The position numbers and the translations under genes were made by a program. Of a stretch of 64,000 nucleotides of DNA, positions 40,040 through 49,233 are shown one piece after another. How positions within the stretch are numbered: the stretch's first letter is position 1; every line of letters starts with the position of its first letter. A model generated the notes under the pieces. The model was not told the DNA's origin. It ran no database searches and worked only from the letters and a program-made list of their open reading frames with translations. Source of the DNA: Actinoallomurus oryzae (lineage in GTDB: Bacteria; Actinomycetota; Actinomycetes; Streptosporangiales; Streptosporangiaceae); assembly GCF_039541955.1 (NCBI RefSeq), contig NZ_BAABHF010000016.1, positions 1 through 64,000 of the forward strand. The letters are read 5' to 3'.

Positions 40040-40797
40040 GGACCGCGGCCGAGTACGGGCCCGCCCCCACCGCCCGCCAGGCCCCGGCCGTGGCGCTGCG
40101 GGACGTCACCAAGGTGTACCCGGGCGGCGTGCGCGCCCTCGACGGCGTGTCCGTCACCGTGGAGCGCGGCGCGTTCGTCGCGATCATGGGCCCGTCCGGG
40201 TCGGGCAAGAGCACGCTGATGCACTGCGCCGCCGGCCTGGACACCCCGACGGGCGGGAGCGTCTCCATCGACGGCGTGACCATCGACGGGCTGAACGAGA
40301 CGCGGCGCACCGAGCTGCGCCGCGAGCGCGTCGGGTTCGTGTTCCAGTCCTACAACCTGGTGCCCTCGCTCAGCGTCGCGGACAACATCACGCTGCCGCT
40401 GCGGCTGGCGGGCCGGGCGCCCGACCACGACTGGGTGCGCCTGCTGGTCGAGCGGGTCGGGCTGAGCGGCCGGCTCGGCCACCGGCCGGCCGAGCTGTCC
40501 GGCGGACAGCAGCAGCGCGCCGCGATCGCCCGCGCGCTGGTGACCCGGCCCGCGGTCGTGTTCGGCGACGAGCCGACCGGCGCGCTGGACCTGAAGACCG
40601 CGCGCGAGGTGCTCGGCCTGCTGCGGGACCTGGTGTCGGGCCTCGGTCAGACCGTCGTGATGGTGACCCACGACCCGGCCGCCGCCGCCCGCGCCGACCA
40701 GGTCCTCGTCATGGCGGACGGGCGCCTGCGCGAAACGCTGGACCGGCCCACCGCCACCGAGCTGGCGCACCGCATCACCACCCTGGAATCGGAGTAA
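40036..40797 (+). CDS. ABC exporter ATP-binding protein (MacB/LolD type)
   Basis: The 253-residue ATPase has Walker A (GPSGSGKST), the Q-loop FVFQSYNLVPS, the signature LSGGQQQRAAIARAL, Walker B (VVFGDEPTGALD) and the H-loop VTHD. These match the MacB/LolCDE-type family that pairs with FtsX-fold permeases. The next gene encodes that permease. Confidence 0.94.
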   Translation: MRTAAEYGPAPTARQAPAVALRDVTKVYPGGVRALDGVSVTVERGAFVAIMGPSGSGKSTLMHCAAGLDTPTGGSVSIDGVTIDGLNETRRTELRRERVGFVFQSYNLVPSLSVADNITLPLRLAGRAPDHDWVRLLVERVGLSGRLGHRPAELSGGQQQRAAIARALVTRPAVVFGDEPTGALDLKTAREVLGLLRDLVSGLGQTVVMVTHDPAAAARADQVLVMADGRLRETLDRPTATELAHRITTLESE

Positions 40798-40800
40798 GCG

Positions 40801-43326
40801 ATGCTGCACCTGGCGTTGCGCATGGCCCGCCACCGGATCGCCGCGCTGCTGGCGGTCGCCTGCGCCGCCCTGGGCGGCGCCGCGTTCGTCACCGGCATCG
40901 GTGTGCTGGCCGAGTCGGGTTTCCGCTCGCACGCCCCGGTCGAACGGCTCGCCCGGGCCGACGTCGTCGTGTCGGCCGCCCAGACGTACCACCCGAAGGG
41001 CGGCCTGGCCATCGGGCTGCCCGAGCGCGCCCGCGTGCCGCGTGAGCTGACCGCGCGGCTGGCGCGGCTGCCCGGCGTGACGGCGGCGGTCGGCGACGTG
41101 AGCTTCCCGGCCGCCGTCCTCGACCGGCATGGCGCGGTCCTGCCCGCCGGGGACACCGGCGACCCGGCCGTCGCCGGGCACGGGTGGTCCTCGACCGCGC
41201 TGCTGGACCATCCCCGAGTGTCCGGCGCGGCCCCGGCCGGTCCCGGCGACGTCGCCCTGGACACGCGTACCGCGGCCGCCGCGGGCGTGGCGCCGGGCGG
41301 CCAGGTGACCGTGGTCGCGGCCGGCCGCCGCGCGACGTACCGGGTCTCGGCCGTGATCGGCGCCGCCGGCGGCGGGGTCTTCTTCACCGACGCCACCGCG
41401 GCGAACCTGGGCGGGCGGGGCCGGGTCGACCTGGTCGCGCTGCGGACCGCCCCCGGCGCCCGCGACTCCGTCGCGGAGCGGACCCGTGCCGTCGCGGGTC
41501 CGGCCGGGCTGGTCGTGTCCACCGGGGCGGCGCGGGGTGACGTCGAGTCCCCCGACGCGATGGCCGGGCGCAGCGTCCTGCCCCTGCTGGCCGGTTCGCT
41601 CGCCGGGGTGACGCTGCTCGTCGCCGGGTTCATCGTGGGCGGCTCGCTGGCCGTCTCGATCGGCGCCCAGCGTCGGGACCTCGCCCTGCTGCGCGCCGTC
41701 GGCGCGACTCCCAAGCAGGTCCGCCGTCTCGCCGCCGCGCAGGCCGTCGCCGTCTCGGGCGCCGCCCTGGTCCCCGGCATCCCCCTCGGATACCTGCTGG
41801 CCGACCGGCTCGGATGGCTGCTGGTCTTCGCCGGCATGCTCCCCTCCTCGCTGCCGCTGACCTACAGCCCTCTCCCCGCGATCGCCGCCGCCCTCCTGCT
41901 GCTCCTCGTCGTACGGGTCTCGGCCTGGTGCGCGGCGCTGCGCACGTCACGGATGGCGGCCACCGAGGCGGTCGCCGAGTCCCGCAGCGAACCCCGTACT
42001 CCCTCCACGCGCCGCGCCTTCGCCGGGTTCCTGCTGATGGGCGGCGCCGCCGTCCTGTCGGTCGCTCCCCTGCTGACGCGGACGCAGGAGGGCGCCGCCG
42101 TGACCGCCCTCGCCGGCATCCTCGCGACGATCGGCCTCGGACTCGCCGGTCCCGTGGTGGTCGGCCGGATCAGCGGGGCCCTCGCGCGGAGGCTGCCCGC
42201 CCGGGTGTCCGCGCCGACCTGCCTGGCCGTGGCGAACAGCCGCGGGTACACCCTGCGCGTCGCGGGCGCCGTCACCACGCTCGCCATGGCGGTGGTGTTC
42301 ACGCTGACCTACGCCCTGACCCAGACGACGCTGCTCAAGGCGACGTCCGACGACGTCGAGTCCGCCACCAGGGCCCAGTACACGATGACCGCCCCCGGGC
42401 TGGGCGGCCTGCCCGACGACCTGGCCGCCGCCGTACGGGCCACGCCCGGCGTACGGGCCACCGCCCCGGTCACCACGACCACGGTCATCTGGACCTACAC
42501 GATGTTCGGCGACGACGAGGCCGACTCCCACTCCGCGCCGATCCTGACCCCGGCCGCGTCCTCGGTCCTCGACCTCGGCGTACGGTCCGGCGACCTGGCG
42601 GACCTCACCGGTGCGACGGTCGCCGTGGACGCCGACGCCGCCAGGCTGCGGAAGGTGTCGGTGGGCGGCACGGTGAGCCTGGTCCTCGGGGACGGTGCCC
42701 CGGTCGAGGCCCGCGTCGTGGCGATCTACTCGCGCGGCCTCGGGTTCGGCCCGGTGGCGATCTCGCGTGACCTCGCCACCGGGCACACCACCACGGGACT
42801 CGACCAGAGCCTGCTGATCCGTACCGACGGCTCGGACGCGGCCGGGCGCGGCCTGGCCGCCCTCGCCTCCTCGCGTCCGGGGCTGGCGCTCGGCCGGGCC
42901 TACGGCGCGCCGGACGGCGCGTACGGGGTGCCGCCGGAGCTGTGGATCAACATCGCGATCCTCGCGGTGCTGCTCGGCTACCTCCTCCTCGGCATCGCCA
43001 ACAAGCTCGTCGCGAGCACCGTCCAGCGGCGCCACGAGATCGCCGCGCTCCAGCTGATCGGCGCGACGCCCGGGCAGATCCGCTCGATGATGCGCCGGGA
43101 GGCGGCGCTGATCTGTGTCGTCGCCCTCGGTACCGGCCTGCTGCTGTCCGTCGTACCGCTCGTGCTCCTGGCCACCGGCTTCCTGCACCGCCCGTGGCCG
43201 GCCGGGCCGCTGTGGCTGTTCCCCGCGATCGCGGCCGTCGTGGCCGGGATCGCCTTCCTCACCATGGAGGTGCCCACCCGCCGCGCCCTGCGCACCCCGC
43301 CGGCCGAGGCGCTCACGCGCGCCTGA
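40801..43326 (+). CDS. ABC exporter permease with two FtsX domains
   Basis: The 841-residue protein has a large N-terminal extracytoplasmic domain and a first FtsX-like block near residues 260-380 (LRAVGATPKQVRRL). Middle helices follow, then a second FtsX block near 720-830 (ALQLIGATPGQIRSMMRREA). The double-FtsX layout is usual in actinomycete exporters regulated by neighbouring two-component systems. The cargo is unknown. Confidence 0.9.
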   Translation: MLHLALRMARHRIAALLAVACAALGGAAFVTGIGVLAESGFRSHAPVERLARADVVVSAAQTYHPKGGLAIGLPERARVPRELTARLARLPGVTAAVGDVSFPAAVLDRHGAVLPAGDTGDPAVAGHGWSSTALLDHPRVSGAAPAGPGDVALDTRTAAAAGVAPGGQVTVVAAGRRATYRVSAVIGAAGGGVFFTDATAANLGGRGRVDLVALRTAPGARDSVAERTRAVAGPAGLVVSTGAARGDVESPDAMAGRSVLPLLAGSLAGVTLLVAGFIVGGSLAVSIGAQRRDLALLRAVGATPKQVRRLAAAQAVAVSGAALVPGIPLGYLLADRLGWLLVFAGMLPSSLPLTYSPLPAIAAALLLLLVVRVSAWCAALRTSRMAATEAVAESRSEPRTPSTRRAFAGFLLMGGAAVLSVAPLLTRTQEGAAVTALAGILATIGLGLAGPVVVGRISGALARRLPARVSAPTCLAVANSRGYTLRVAGAVTTLAMAVVFTLTYALTQTTLLKATSDDVESATRAQYTMTAPGLGGLPDDLAAAVRATPGVRATAPVTTTTVIWTYTMFGDDEADSHSAPILTPAASSVLDLGVRSGDLADLTGATVAVDADAARLRKVSVGGTVSLVLGDGAPVEARVVAIYSRGLGFGPVAISRDLATGHTTTGLDQSLLIRTDGSDAAGRGLAALASSRPGLALGRAYGAPDGAYGVPPELWINIAILAVLLGYLLLGIANKLVASTVQRRHEIAALQLIGATPGQIRSMMRREAALICVVALGTGLLLSVVPLVLLATGFLHRPWPAGPLWLFPAIAAVVAGIAFLTMEVPTRRALRTPPAEALTRA

Positions 43327-43418
43327 GGATTAGGACGCCTGCTCGGAGGCAGAAAGGGGCGAGGGCCGGAAACGGGTGTTCCGTCCCGTACGGGATGTTC
43401 GCGGAACGGGAGGAACAG

Positions 43419-44312
43419 ATGCTGATCATCACGCACGGCGGTGCCGGGCGCTTCGACTCCGGGACGCTGGAGCGTGTGCGCGAGCGTCTGCGTGCCGGAG
43501 GCGAGGAGCCCGTCACCCTCTGCGAGTGCGCCTCGGCCGATGAGCTCGAACGGGCGCTCGACCGGCAGGAGCCCGGCGACGAGACCGTCGTCGCGGCCGG
43601 CGGCGACGGGTCGATCCACCGGCTCGTCGCCACGCTGTACGCACGGGGCGAGCTGGACCGGCGGACGGTGGGCCTGCTTCCGCTCGGCACCGGCAACGAC
43701 CTCGCCCGCAACCTCCGCATCCCCCTGGACCCGGACGAGGCGGCGCGCGTGATCCGCGAGGGCCGCACCCGCGATCTCGACCTCCTCGCCGACGACGAGG
43801 GCGGCGTGGTGCTCAACGCCGTCCACGTCGGCGTGGGCGCCGTCGCGGCGACGTTCGCCGCGCGGTTCAAGCCCTGGCTCAAGTCCGCGGCGTTCCCCGT
43901 GGGCGCCGTCCTGGCGGGCACGCGCTCGATGGGCTGGCGGCTCACGGTCGAGGCCGACGGCGAGATCGTCGCCGAGGACAAGCTGCTCATGGTGGGGCTG
44001 AGCAACGCACCGGGCATCGCCGGCGGCAGCGCGCTGCTCGCCCCGGACGCCTCGCCCGGTGACGGCCGGGTCGAACTGGTGGTGTCGGCCGCCACCGGCC
44101 CGCTGGCCCGGATCCGGTACGCCCTTGGCCTGCGCAGCGGCGCGCACAGGCATCACGACGATGTCGTGTACACCGCGGCGACGAACGCGACCGTCAGCGG
44201 CGAGGAGTTCCTCGTCAACAGCGACGGCGAGGTGTCCGGGCCGTACACGCGGCGCACCTGGCGCGTCGTCCCGAAGGCGTGGCGGATCATCGCCCCGCCG
44301 GACGGCGACTGA
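43419..44312 (+). CDS. Diacylglycerol kinase-like lipid kinase (YegS family)
   Basis: The 297-residue protein has the DAGK catalytic motif VVAAGGDGSIHRLV followed by LGLLPLGTGNDLARNL-like sequence (GLLPLGTGNDLAR), where GGDG binds ATP. It should phosphorylate a diacylglycerol or sphingoid-type lipid. I chose the ATG at 43419 because GGGAGGAACAG lies just upstream; an ATG at 43395 is possible. It is separated from the exporter by 92 bp. Confidence 0.88.
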   Translation: MLIITHGGAGRFDSGTLERVRERLRAGGEEPVTLCECASADELERALDRQEPGDETVVAAGGDGSIHRLVATLYARGELDRRTVGLLPLGTGNDLARNLRIPLDPDEAARVIREGRTRDLDLLADDEGGVVLNAVHVGVGAVAATFAARFKPWLKSAAFPVGAVLAGTRSMGWRLTVEADGEIVAEDKLLMVGLSNAPGIAGGSALLAPDASPGDGRVELVVSAATGPLARIRYALGLRSGAHRHHDDVVYTAATNATVSGEEFLVNSDGEVSGPYTRRTWRVVPKAWRIIAPPDGD

Positions 44313-44386
44313 CGGACCGGCCCCGTCGCCTCAAAGCCGGATGACGGTCTTCCATCGGCCCCGTACGTGGGTGGTCTTCGCGGGCC

Positions 44387-44713
44387 TCAGGTGGATCCGC
44401 CGGCGCGGGGGATCGGCCCCTTGCCGCCGAGCAGATCCAGTTCGATCATCTCCGCCGCCGCGACGAGCTTCATCGCGGCGGCCGTCTCGGGACTGCCCTT
44501 GATCGCCTCGAGTACGGCGTCCAGCGCGTCCTTGTCGCGCCACAGCTCGGTCACCCAGATGGTGTCGGGCGCGTCCGCCTGCCGGTTGACCAGGTACAGC
44601 TCACAACCGGGCTGATCTTCCAGACCAGCGGCGGCCGTCAGGAGCAGCTCCGCGAGCTCCGCCCCGCGGCCCTCCTGGGCGACCAGCTTTCCATAGCGTG
44701 CGATCCGGTTCAT
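44387..44713 (-). CDS. Antibiotic biosynthesis monooxygenase (ABM) domain protein
   Basis: The 108-residue protein has the ferredoxin-like ABM fold (RIARYGKLVAQEGRGAELAE at the start and PDTIWVTELWRDKDALDAVL in the middle). Such proteins act as small quinone or polyketide monooxygenases or stress proteins. It is a single gene with start ATG at 44713. There is no biosynthetic cluster next to it to suggest a substrate. Confidence 0.82.
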   Translation of the reverse strand: MNRIARYGKLVAQEGRGAELAELLLTAAAGLEDQPGCELYLVNRQADAPDTIWVTELWRDKDALDAVLEAIKGSPETAAAMKLVAAAEMIELDLLGGKGPIPRAGGST

Positions 44714-45039
44714 GACCGGCAAAGTTACCGGGATCCCGTCCCTCGCCGCGATCCGGCGACGGGGGCCGGTGTCCCATCGCGTTCGGGGCCGGTGCCGCGT
44801 GGGTGGACCGGGGGAACGGCGAAATATTCGGGCGATTCCGCTTTCGCGCGGTTCGCCTCGGTCGGGCGTGAGGCCGGAATGGCGCGGGAAGTGGCGCATC
44901 GGGCGTGAAGCGAGCCTAGATCTTCCCCAAAACCCCTTCACAACCCGGGCGAAGGCCGGATCCGCGGGTAATCAGCGAAACGCGTGGCGATGCCGGTAGC
45001 AAGGCACTGGCCTGCACCTACTAACACCTAAGGGGAGAT
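44714..45039. other. Intergenic region upstream of the secreted small protein
   Basis: This 326-bp stretch contains no convincing coding frame. A relatively A-rich segment (about 44917-44945) and a purine-rich AAGGGGAGAT ribosome site ahead of 45040 are visible. Promoters could not be placed with confidence. Confidence 0.4.
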
Positions 45040-45306
45040 ATGGGGCTCAAGACAATGGTCCTGGCCGGCACCACGCTGGCGACCATGACAATCGGATTCG
45101 CCGCGCCCGCCTTCGCCGCGGCCGTTCCGCTCACGCAGTCCGGCCGGGCGATCGCATCCGTGCAGATGACGGGCGACGGGGACGGCTCCGACGACGGCGT
45201 CTCGGGCCTCAGCGGGAGTTCTCCCGTCTGTTCCGCCCTGGGGGCCGAGACCATCCCGACCGGAGGCGTCGTGGCCCGGTGCCTGGTCGGCACGAAGGTC
45301 TTGTGA
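45040..45306 (+). CDS. Small secreted protein
   Basis: The 88-residue protein has a clear signal peptide (MGLKTMVLAGTTLATMTIGF, cleavage probably after AFA at about residue 26). The mature ~60 residues contain an acidic DGDGSDDG run and two cysteines (VCSAL, ARCLVG) that could form a disulfide. The start has AAGGGGAGAT upstream. No homologue recognised. Confidence 0.7.
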   Translation: MGLKTMVLAGTTLATMTIGFAAPAFAAAVPLTQSGRAIASVQMTGDGDGSDDGVSGLSGSSPVCSALGAETIPTGGVVARCLVGTKVL

Positions 45307-45324
45307 CCGTCCGTCGGTGACGGT
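45306..45324 (+). terminator. Hairpin overlapping the end of the small secreted gene
   Basis: ACCGTC (45306-45311) pairs with GACGGT (45319-45324), beginning at the last base of the stop codon. Confidence 0.4.
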
Positions 45325-45411
45325 CCGCCGTGGCTCCGGGGCGGCCTTCCGAGCACGGCACGGATCGCGGCGCGGGCCGCCTCCTCGACGGGGCGGCCCG
45401 CACACGCTCAC
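45309..45411 (+). repeat. Dispersed intergenic repeat, copy 1 (hairpin-bearing)
   Basis: This ~100-bp intergenic sequence is closely related to 49066-49155. Shared blocks are GTGGCTCCGG-like sequence, GGCCTTCCGAGCACG and GCGGGCCGCCTCC. In this copy GCGGGCCGCC (45372-45381) and GGCGGCCCGC (45392-45401) form a perfect 10-bp stem. It lies between convergent genes and may act as a bidirectional terminator. Confidence 0.65.
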
Positions 45412-45459
45412 ACCGGCCGCTCGGCGCGGGCCACCGTCGCCCATCTCCGCCGGCGGCCC

Positions 45460-46404
45460 TCAGAGTCCGGCCTGGTCCGCGCCGCCCACCGTCGCCTCTG
45501 GCACGCCCGGAGAGCGGACCGGGCAGTCCGGCATCGCCTCCAGCAGTTCGATGAGCCGGCGTGCGCTGCGCGGGGCGTAGTCGCGGTAGGCGTTCTTCAT
45601 GATCACGTGAGTGCTCGACGTCTCCCGGGCGAGGTCGCGGATGCGCGGCGCCCACTCCCCCAGCTCCCGGCCGGAGTACAGGTATCCGTAGCGCTCGTAC
45701 CGGTCATCGCCGGGCCACCGGCCGCGGCCGTGGAACCGGACCTCCGCCAGGCCGGCGGTGGCGGCCGCCACGGGCGGGACGGACCAGGGACGCCCCTGGG
45801 GCATGTCGACGCACACGTACGCGATGGCGTGCGAGCGGAGGAACCCGAGCGTCTCCTCCCGGTTCTCCTCACTCATCCAGGTGTGGTTGCGGAACTCCAC
45901 CGCGATCGGCAGCGGCTCGCAACGCCGCGCGCACTCCACGACGTAGTCCTTGTTGTGCCGGCCGATAGGGAACCAGCGGGGGAAGGAGAACAGCACCGCC
46001 CCGAACCTTCCCGCCTCGCGGAGCGGCGTCAGCGCGGTCACGAAGCGCCGCCAGACCTGCTCGACGACCTCGGGACCGATGTCGCGCAGGTAGAGGTTCC
46101 CGTCCTTGGGCGGCAGCGCCGCGCGCAGGTCCTTGGGGAACATCGCCGCGCGGGTGGGGTGGCAGGTGAGCAGCGAGAACGCCTTGACGTCGAACATGAA
46201 GCCGTCCGGCGTCCGCCGCGCCCACAGCCGCGTGGTGCGTTCGCCCGGCAGCGCGTAGTAGGTCGAGTCGACCTCCACGATCGGAAACCGGCTCGCGTAG
46301 TAGCGCAGGCGCTCGGCCGGCGTACGGGCCCCGGGCGGATACCACCCCGACGTCAGCAGTGTCTCGTCGGTCCATGACGCCGTGCCGACCAGCACGTCAC
46401 CCAC
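45460..46404 (-). CDS. DUF72 family protein
   Basis: The 314-residue protein is a TIM-barrel-type DUF72 (YecE) member. It starts VGDVLVGTASWTDETLLTSG, has VEVDSTYYALP and ENREETLGFLRSHAIAYVCVD, and the pattern is well conserved. I chose the GTG at 46404 because homologues start at GDVLVGT. The biochemical role is unknown; a nucleic-acid-related or sugar-binding role has been proposed for the family. It is antisense to no other real gene. Confidence 0.88.
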   Translation of the reverse strand: MGDVLVGTASWTDETLLTSGWYPPGARTPAERLRYYASRFPIVEVDSTYYALPGERTTRLWARRTPDGFMFDVKAFSLLTCHPTRAAMFPKDLRAALPPKDGNLYLRDIGPEVVEQVWRRFVTALTPLREAGRFGAVLFSFPRWFPIGRHNKDYVVECARRCEPLPIAVEFRNHTWMSEENREETLGFLRSHAIAYVCVDMPQGRPWSVPPVAAATAGLAEVRFHGRGRWPGDDRYERYGYLYSGRELGEWAPRIRDLARETSSTHVIMKNAYRDYAPRSARRLIELLEAMPDCPVRSPGVPEATVGGADQAGL

Positions 46405-46590
46405 GATCCCCACGATAGGCGGACCACCGGCGCCGGGCGCGGTCCCCGCGTTCCCTTCGCGTCCCCGGCCAGGGCGGCCGACCGGCCACGGCGGGGCCGA
46501 TTCATCCGTGAAAAGCGGCAGATCGCACCTTTGATCACGATTAGGACACTCCGACGGGGGAACTCGAACCTTCCCAAAGGAGGGACGCGG

Positions 46591-47829
46591 ATGGACGGAA
46601 CACCGGTACCGGCCGGGGGCGGGAGTGAGGTCCTGCCGGAAGGCGTACTCCCGCTGGCACCCGGGGATCCGGACGCGGTCGGAGGGCACACGCTGATCGG
46701 GCGGCTGGGCGCCGGTGGCATGGGCGTGGTGTACCTCGGCCGCGACGCGAACGGCGGCCTGGCGGCGGTCAAGGTCGCGCACACGGGGAGAGTCGGCGAG
46801 CAGGAGGCGCGCACCCGGTTCCGGGAGGAGGTGGCGTCCCTGATCCGGGTGCCCTCCCACTGCACGGCCCGCCCGCTGGCGGACGGCACCGAGCAGACCC
46901 CGCCCTACATCGTCACCGAGTACATCGAGGGCCCCTCGCTGAAGGAGATCGTCCAACGGGACGGCGCGCTGCCGCCGGAGCGGCTGCGCGCGCTCGCCAC
47001 GGGTGTCCTGCGCGCCCTGGCCGCGATCCACCGGGCGGGCCTGGTCCACCGCGATCTGAAGCCGGCGAACGTCCTGATGGCGCGGACCGGCCCCCGCGTC
47101 ATCGACTTCGGCATCGCGCAGAGCGTCTCCGCCGCCGGCGGGCCCACCGAGACCGGCAAGGTCGTCGGGAGCGTCGGCTGGATCGCACCCGAGCGCCTCT
47201 CCCGCCGGCCGGCCTCGCCCGCCTCCGACGTCTTCTGCTGGGGATGTCTCATCGCCTACGCGGGCACCGCGCGGAACCCCTTCGGCGAGGGCGACGCCGT
47301 GGAGATGGCCGGCCGTGCCCTCTTCGAGCAGCCCGATCTGGGCGACCTCGACCCGTCCGTACGGTCGCTGGTGTCCGCCGCGCTCGCCAAGGATCCCGAC
47401 GACCGGCCCACCGCCGGGCAACTGCTCGCCCGGCTGGATCCGGCCGACCCTCTCGCGACCGCCGACCTGGCCGACGACACCGCGACGAACCTGACGCCGA
47501 TCAGCGGCACCCGCCGGAGGCCGAGAATGCTGGCCGCGGCCTGCGCGGCGTCGGTGGCCGCCGTCGCCGCCGGCGCCTGGATCCTGCCGGGCGCGGTGCA
47601 GCCGGGGACGCCGGCCGGTGGTGGCGCCCCCGTACGGCAGGCGCACCGCACGCCGACCGCGGCGGACGTCGCGGCGATCTCTCGCGAGCCCGTCGGGCAG
47701 CGCTCCACCCGCACCGTCGGCCGACCGGAGGACACCGCCCCCACCGCGAAGCCCGCCGGCGCCCACAAACCGGCGTCGCACGGCAAGGGCGGGCAGAAGA
47801 AGCCCAAGAAGGGGCCCAAGAAGCCGTGA
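46591..47829 (+). CDS. Ser/Thr protein kinase
   Basis: The 412-residue kinase has LIGRLGAGGMGVVYLGRD (glycine loop), AAVKVAH (catalytic Lys), HRDLKPANVL and DFGIA, so it looks active. A single membrane helix follows at about residue 310 (RMLAAACAASVAAVAAGAWI), then an outside tail rich in Pro, Ala and Thr that ends in the lysine run KGGQKKPKKGPKKP. No PASTA or WD40 sensor is seen. AAAGGAGGG precedes the ATG at 46591. Confidence 0.88.
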   Translation: MDGTPVPAGGGSEVLPEGVLPLAPGDPDAVGGHTLIGRLGAGGMGVVYLGRDANGGLAAVKVAHTGRVGEQEARTRFREEVASLIRVPSHCTARPLADGTEQTPPYIVTEYIEGPSLKEIVQRDGALPPERLRALATGVLRALAAIHRAGLVHRDLKPANVLMARTGPRVIDFGIAQSVSAAGGPTETGKVVGSVGWIAPERLSRRPASPASDVFCWGCLIAYAGTARNPFGEGDAVEMAGRALFEQPDLGDLDPSVRSLVSAALAKDPDDRPTAGQLLARLDPADPLATADLADDTATNLTPISGTRRRPRMLAAACAASVAAVAAGAWILPGAVQPGTPAGGGAPVRQAHRTPTAADVAAISREPVGQRSTRTVGRPEDTAPTAKPAGAHKPASHGKGGQKKPKKGPKKP

Positions 47830-47839
47830 CCACCCCGGC

Positions 47840-47953
47840 GCTCGAACTCCGGCGTACGGCCGAGCGTGAAATTCAGCCGTGGCCCTCGACGGCGCGCGAC
47901 GGGTCGTACGGGCTCAGGTCGAGCTCCGGCGTACGGCCGAGTGCGAGTTCGGC
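47840..47953. repeat. Direct repeat across the 3' end of the DAO-like gene
   Basis: An 18-bp core beginning CTCCGGCGTACGG occurs identically at 47847-47864 and 47924-47941, with further similarity on both sides over about 35 bp. The second copy codes for part of the DAO-like C-terminus (GRTPELDL); the first lies just beyond its stop codon at 47873. It looks like a recent partial tail duplication. Confidence 0.45.
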
Positions 47954-48994
47954 CGCTGCCGCGCCGGCGTACGGGCCCATCGTCAGGCCGCTCGGGCCGA
48001 AGCCGGTCGCCACGACGAGACCGGAGGCTCCCGCGACCGCGCCGAGGAGCGGGCGTTCGTCCAGACTCGCCGGGCGGAAGCCGACGCGGATGTCGGCGAC
48101 CGTGGCGTCCGCCAGCCCGGGCGCGACGGAGATGGCCTCGTCCAGCACCTCGCGCAGTCCCGCGGCGGTCACCCGGTGGTCGAACCCCGCGCCGCTCTCA
48201 CGCGTCGCCCCGACCACGATCCGTGAGTCGTCGAAGGCCAGCATGTAGTGATCGCTCTCGGGCAGCACGATCGGCCATCCGCCGGTGTCGGCGCCGGGCA
48301 GCCGCAGGTGCACGATCTGTCCGCGCTGCGGGACCACGGGCAGGGACGCCGCGGGCGACGCCAGGGCGTCGGCGGACCAGGCGCCCGCCGCCAGGACCAC
48401 CGCGTCGGCCGCGACGGCGTCCCCGCCGACCCGTACCGTCCACCGGCCGTCCTCGGTCAGCGTGACGCGCGCGGAGCCGCTGCGGCGCACCGTCCCGTGC
48501 CGTTCGGCGGCGGCCAGCAGCGTGTCGCGCAGTCGCCCGCCGTCCACGCGGGCCGCGCCGGTGACGTGGACCGCCGGCCAGTCCTCGCGCAACGGCGGGA
48601 ACAGGCGTTTCGCCTCACCGGGGTCGAGTACCGTGACCTCGCCGACCTCCGGTGTGCCGGCTCGGCGGCTCCGGGCCCGCTCGGCGCTCTCCCGTACCCG
48701 CTCGGCCGAGCCGGCCACGGCCAGTGCTCCGGTACGGGCGTACCCGGTGTCGGACCAGCCGTCCGCGTTCAGCCGGCCGATCAGCTCCGGGTAGTAGCGC
48801 GCGCCCACGCTCGCGAGCCGGTATCGCGCCGGGTCCGTCCCCCGGGACAACCACGGACAGACGATGCCGGCCCCGGCCGCCGTCGCCTGTCCCTCGTCCG
48901 CCCGGTCGACCAGCGTCACCCGGGCTCCGGCCGTGCTCAGGTGGTAGGCGGTGCTGGCCCCGACGATGCCCGCGCCGACAACGATGATCTCCAC
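47873..48994 (-). CDS. D-amino-acid-oxidase-like FAD oxidoreductase (DAO family)
   Basis: The 373-residue protein has the FAD-binding N-terminus IIVVGAGIVGASTAYHLS and TLVDRADEGQATAAGAGIV. The C-terminus has VATGFGPSGLTMGPYAGAAA, characteristic of the DAO family (glycine/sarcosine/D-amino acid oxidases). It oxidises an amine or amino acid; the substrate is not evident. The GTG at 48994 has GGAGGGAGAGCC directly upstream. Confidence 0.88.
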   Translation of the reverse strand: MEIIVVGAGIVGASTAYHLSTAGARVTLVDRADEGQATAAGAGIVCPWLSRGTDPARYRLASVGARYYPELIGRLNADGWSDTGYARTGALAVAGSAERVRESAERARSRRAGTPEVGEVTVLDPGEAKRLFPPLREDWPAVHVTGAARVDGGRLRDTLLAAAERHGTVRRSGSARVTLTEDGRWTVRVGGDAVAADAVVLAAGAWSADALASPAASLPVVPQRGQIVHLRLPGADTGGWPIVLPESDHYMLAFDDSRIVVGATRESGAGFDHRVTAAGLREVLDEAISVAPGLADATVADIRVGFRPASLDERPLLGAVAGASGLVVATGFGPSGLTMGPYAGAAAAELALGRTPELDLSPYDPSRAVEGHG

Positions 48995-49065
48995 GGCTCT
49001 CCCTCCGTACGACGGCGCGCCGATCGCGGCGCGACCGGATCCCCAGGCTGCCACGTCGGCACGAA

Positions 49066-49155
49066 CGGTCCGTCAGCGACGGTTCGTCATGGCTCCGGAG
49101 GGCCTTCCGAGCACGACGCGGGCCGCCTCCCCGACGGAGCGACCCGCACGCTCAC
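49066..49155 (+). repeat. Dispersed intergenic repeat, copy 2 (hairpin-bearing)
   Basis: This is related to copy 1 at 45309-45411. The stem GCGGGCCGCC (49118-49127) against AGCGACCCGC (49138-49147) has two mismatches. It lies between the DAO-like gene and the 93-residue membrane protein. Confidence 0.6.
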
Positions 49156-49189
49156 CGTACGGAGCGGGCGGCCCGCCCCCTGGCACGAC

Positions 49190-49224
49190 GAAGCCGGGCC
49201 GGGGGACGATCCCGGCCCGGCTTC
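49190..49224 (-). terminator. Strong hairpin terminator after the 93-residue membrane protein
   Basis: GAAGCCGGGCCGGG (49190-49203) pairs perfectly with CCCGGCCCGGCTTC (49211-49224) around a 7-base loop. It starts 10 bp past the stop of the minus-strand gene ending at 49234. It has a 14-bp stem and no T-run. Confidence 0.75.
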
Positions 49225-49233
49225 GGTACGTCG

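Noticed and set aside
45460..47781. A 773-residue minus-strand frame covering the DUF72 gene and the antisense of a kinase
   Set aside because: The DUF72 domain ends the real gene at 46404. The upstream part is antisense to an obvious Ser/Thr kinase and looks like a GC-driven open frame.
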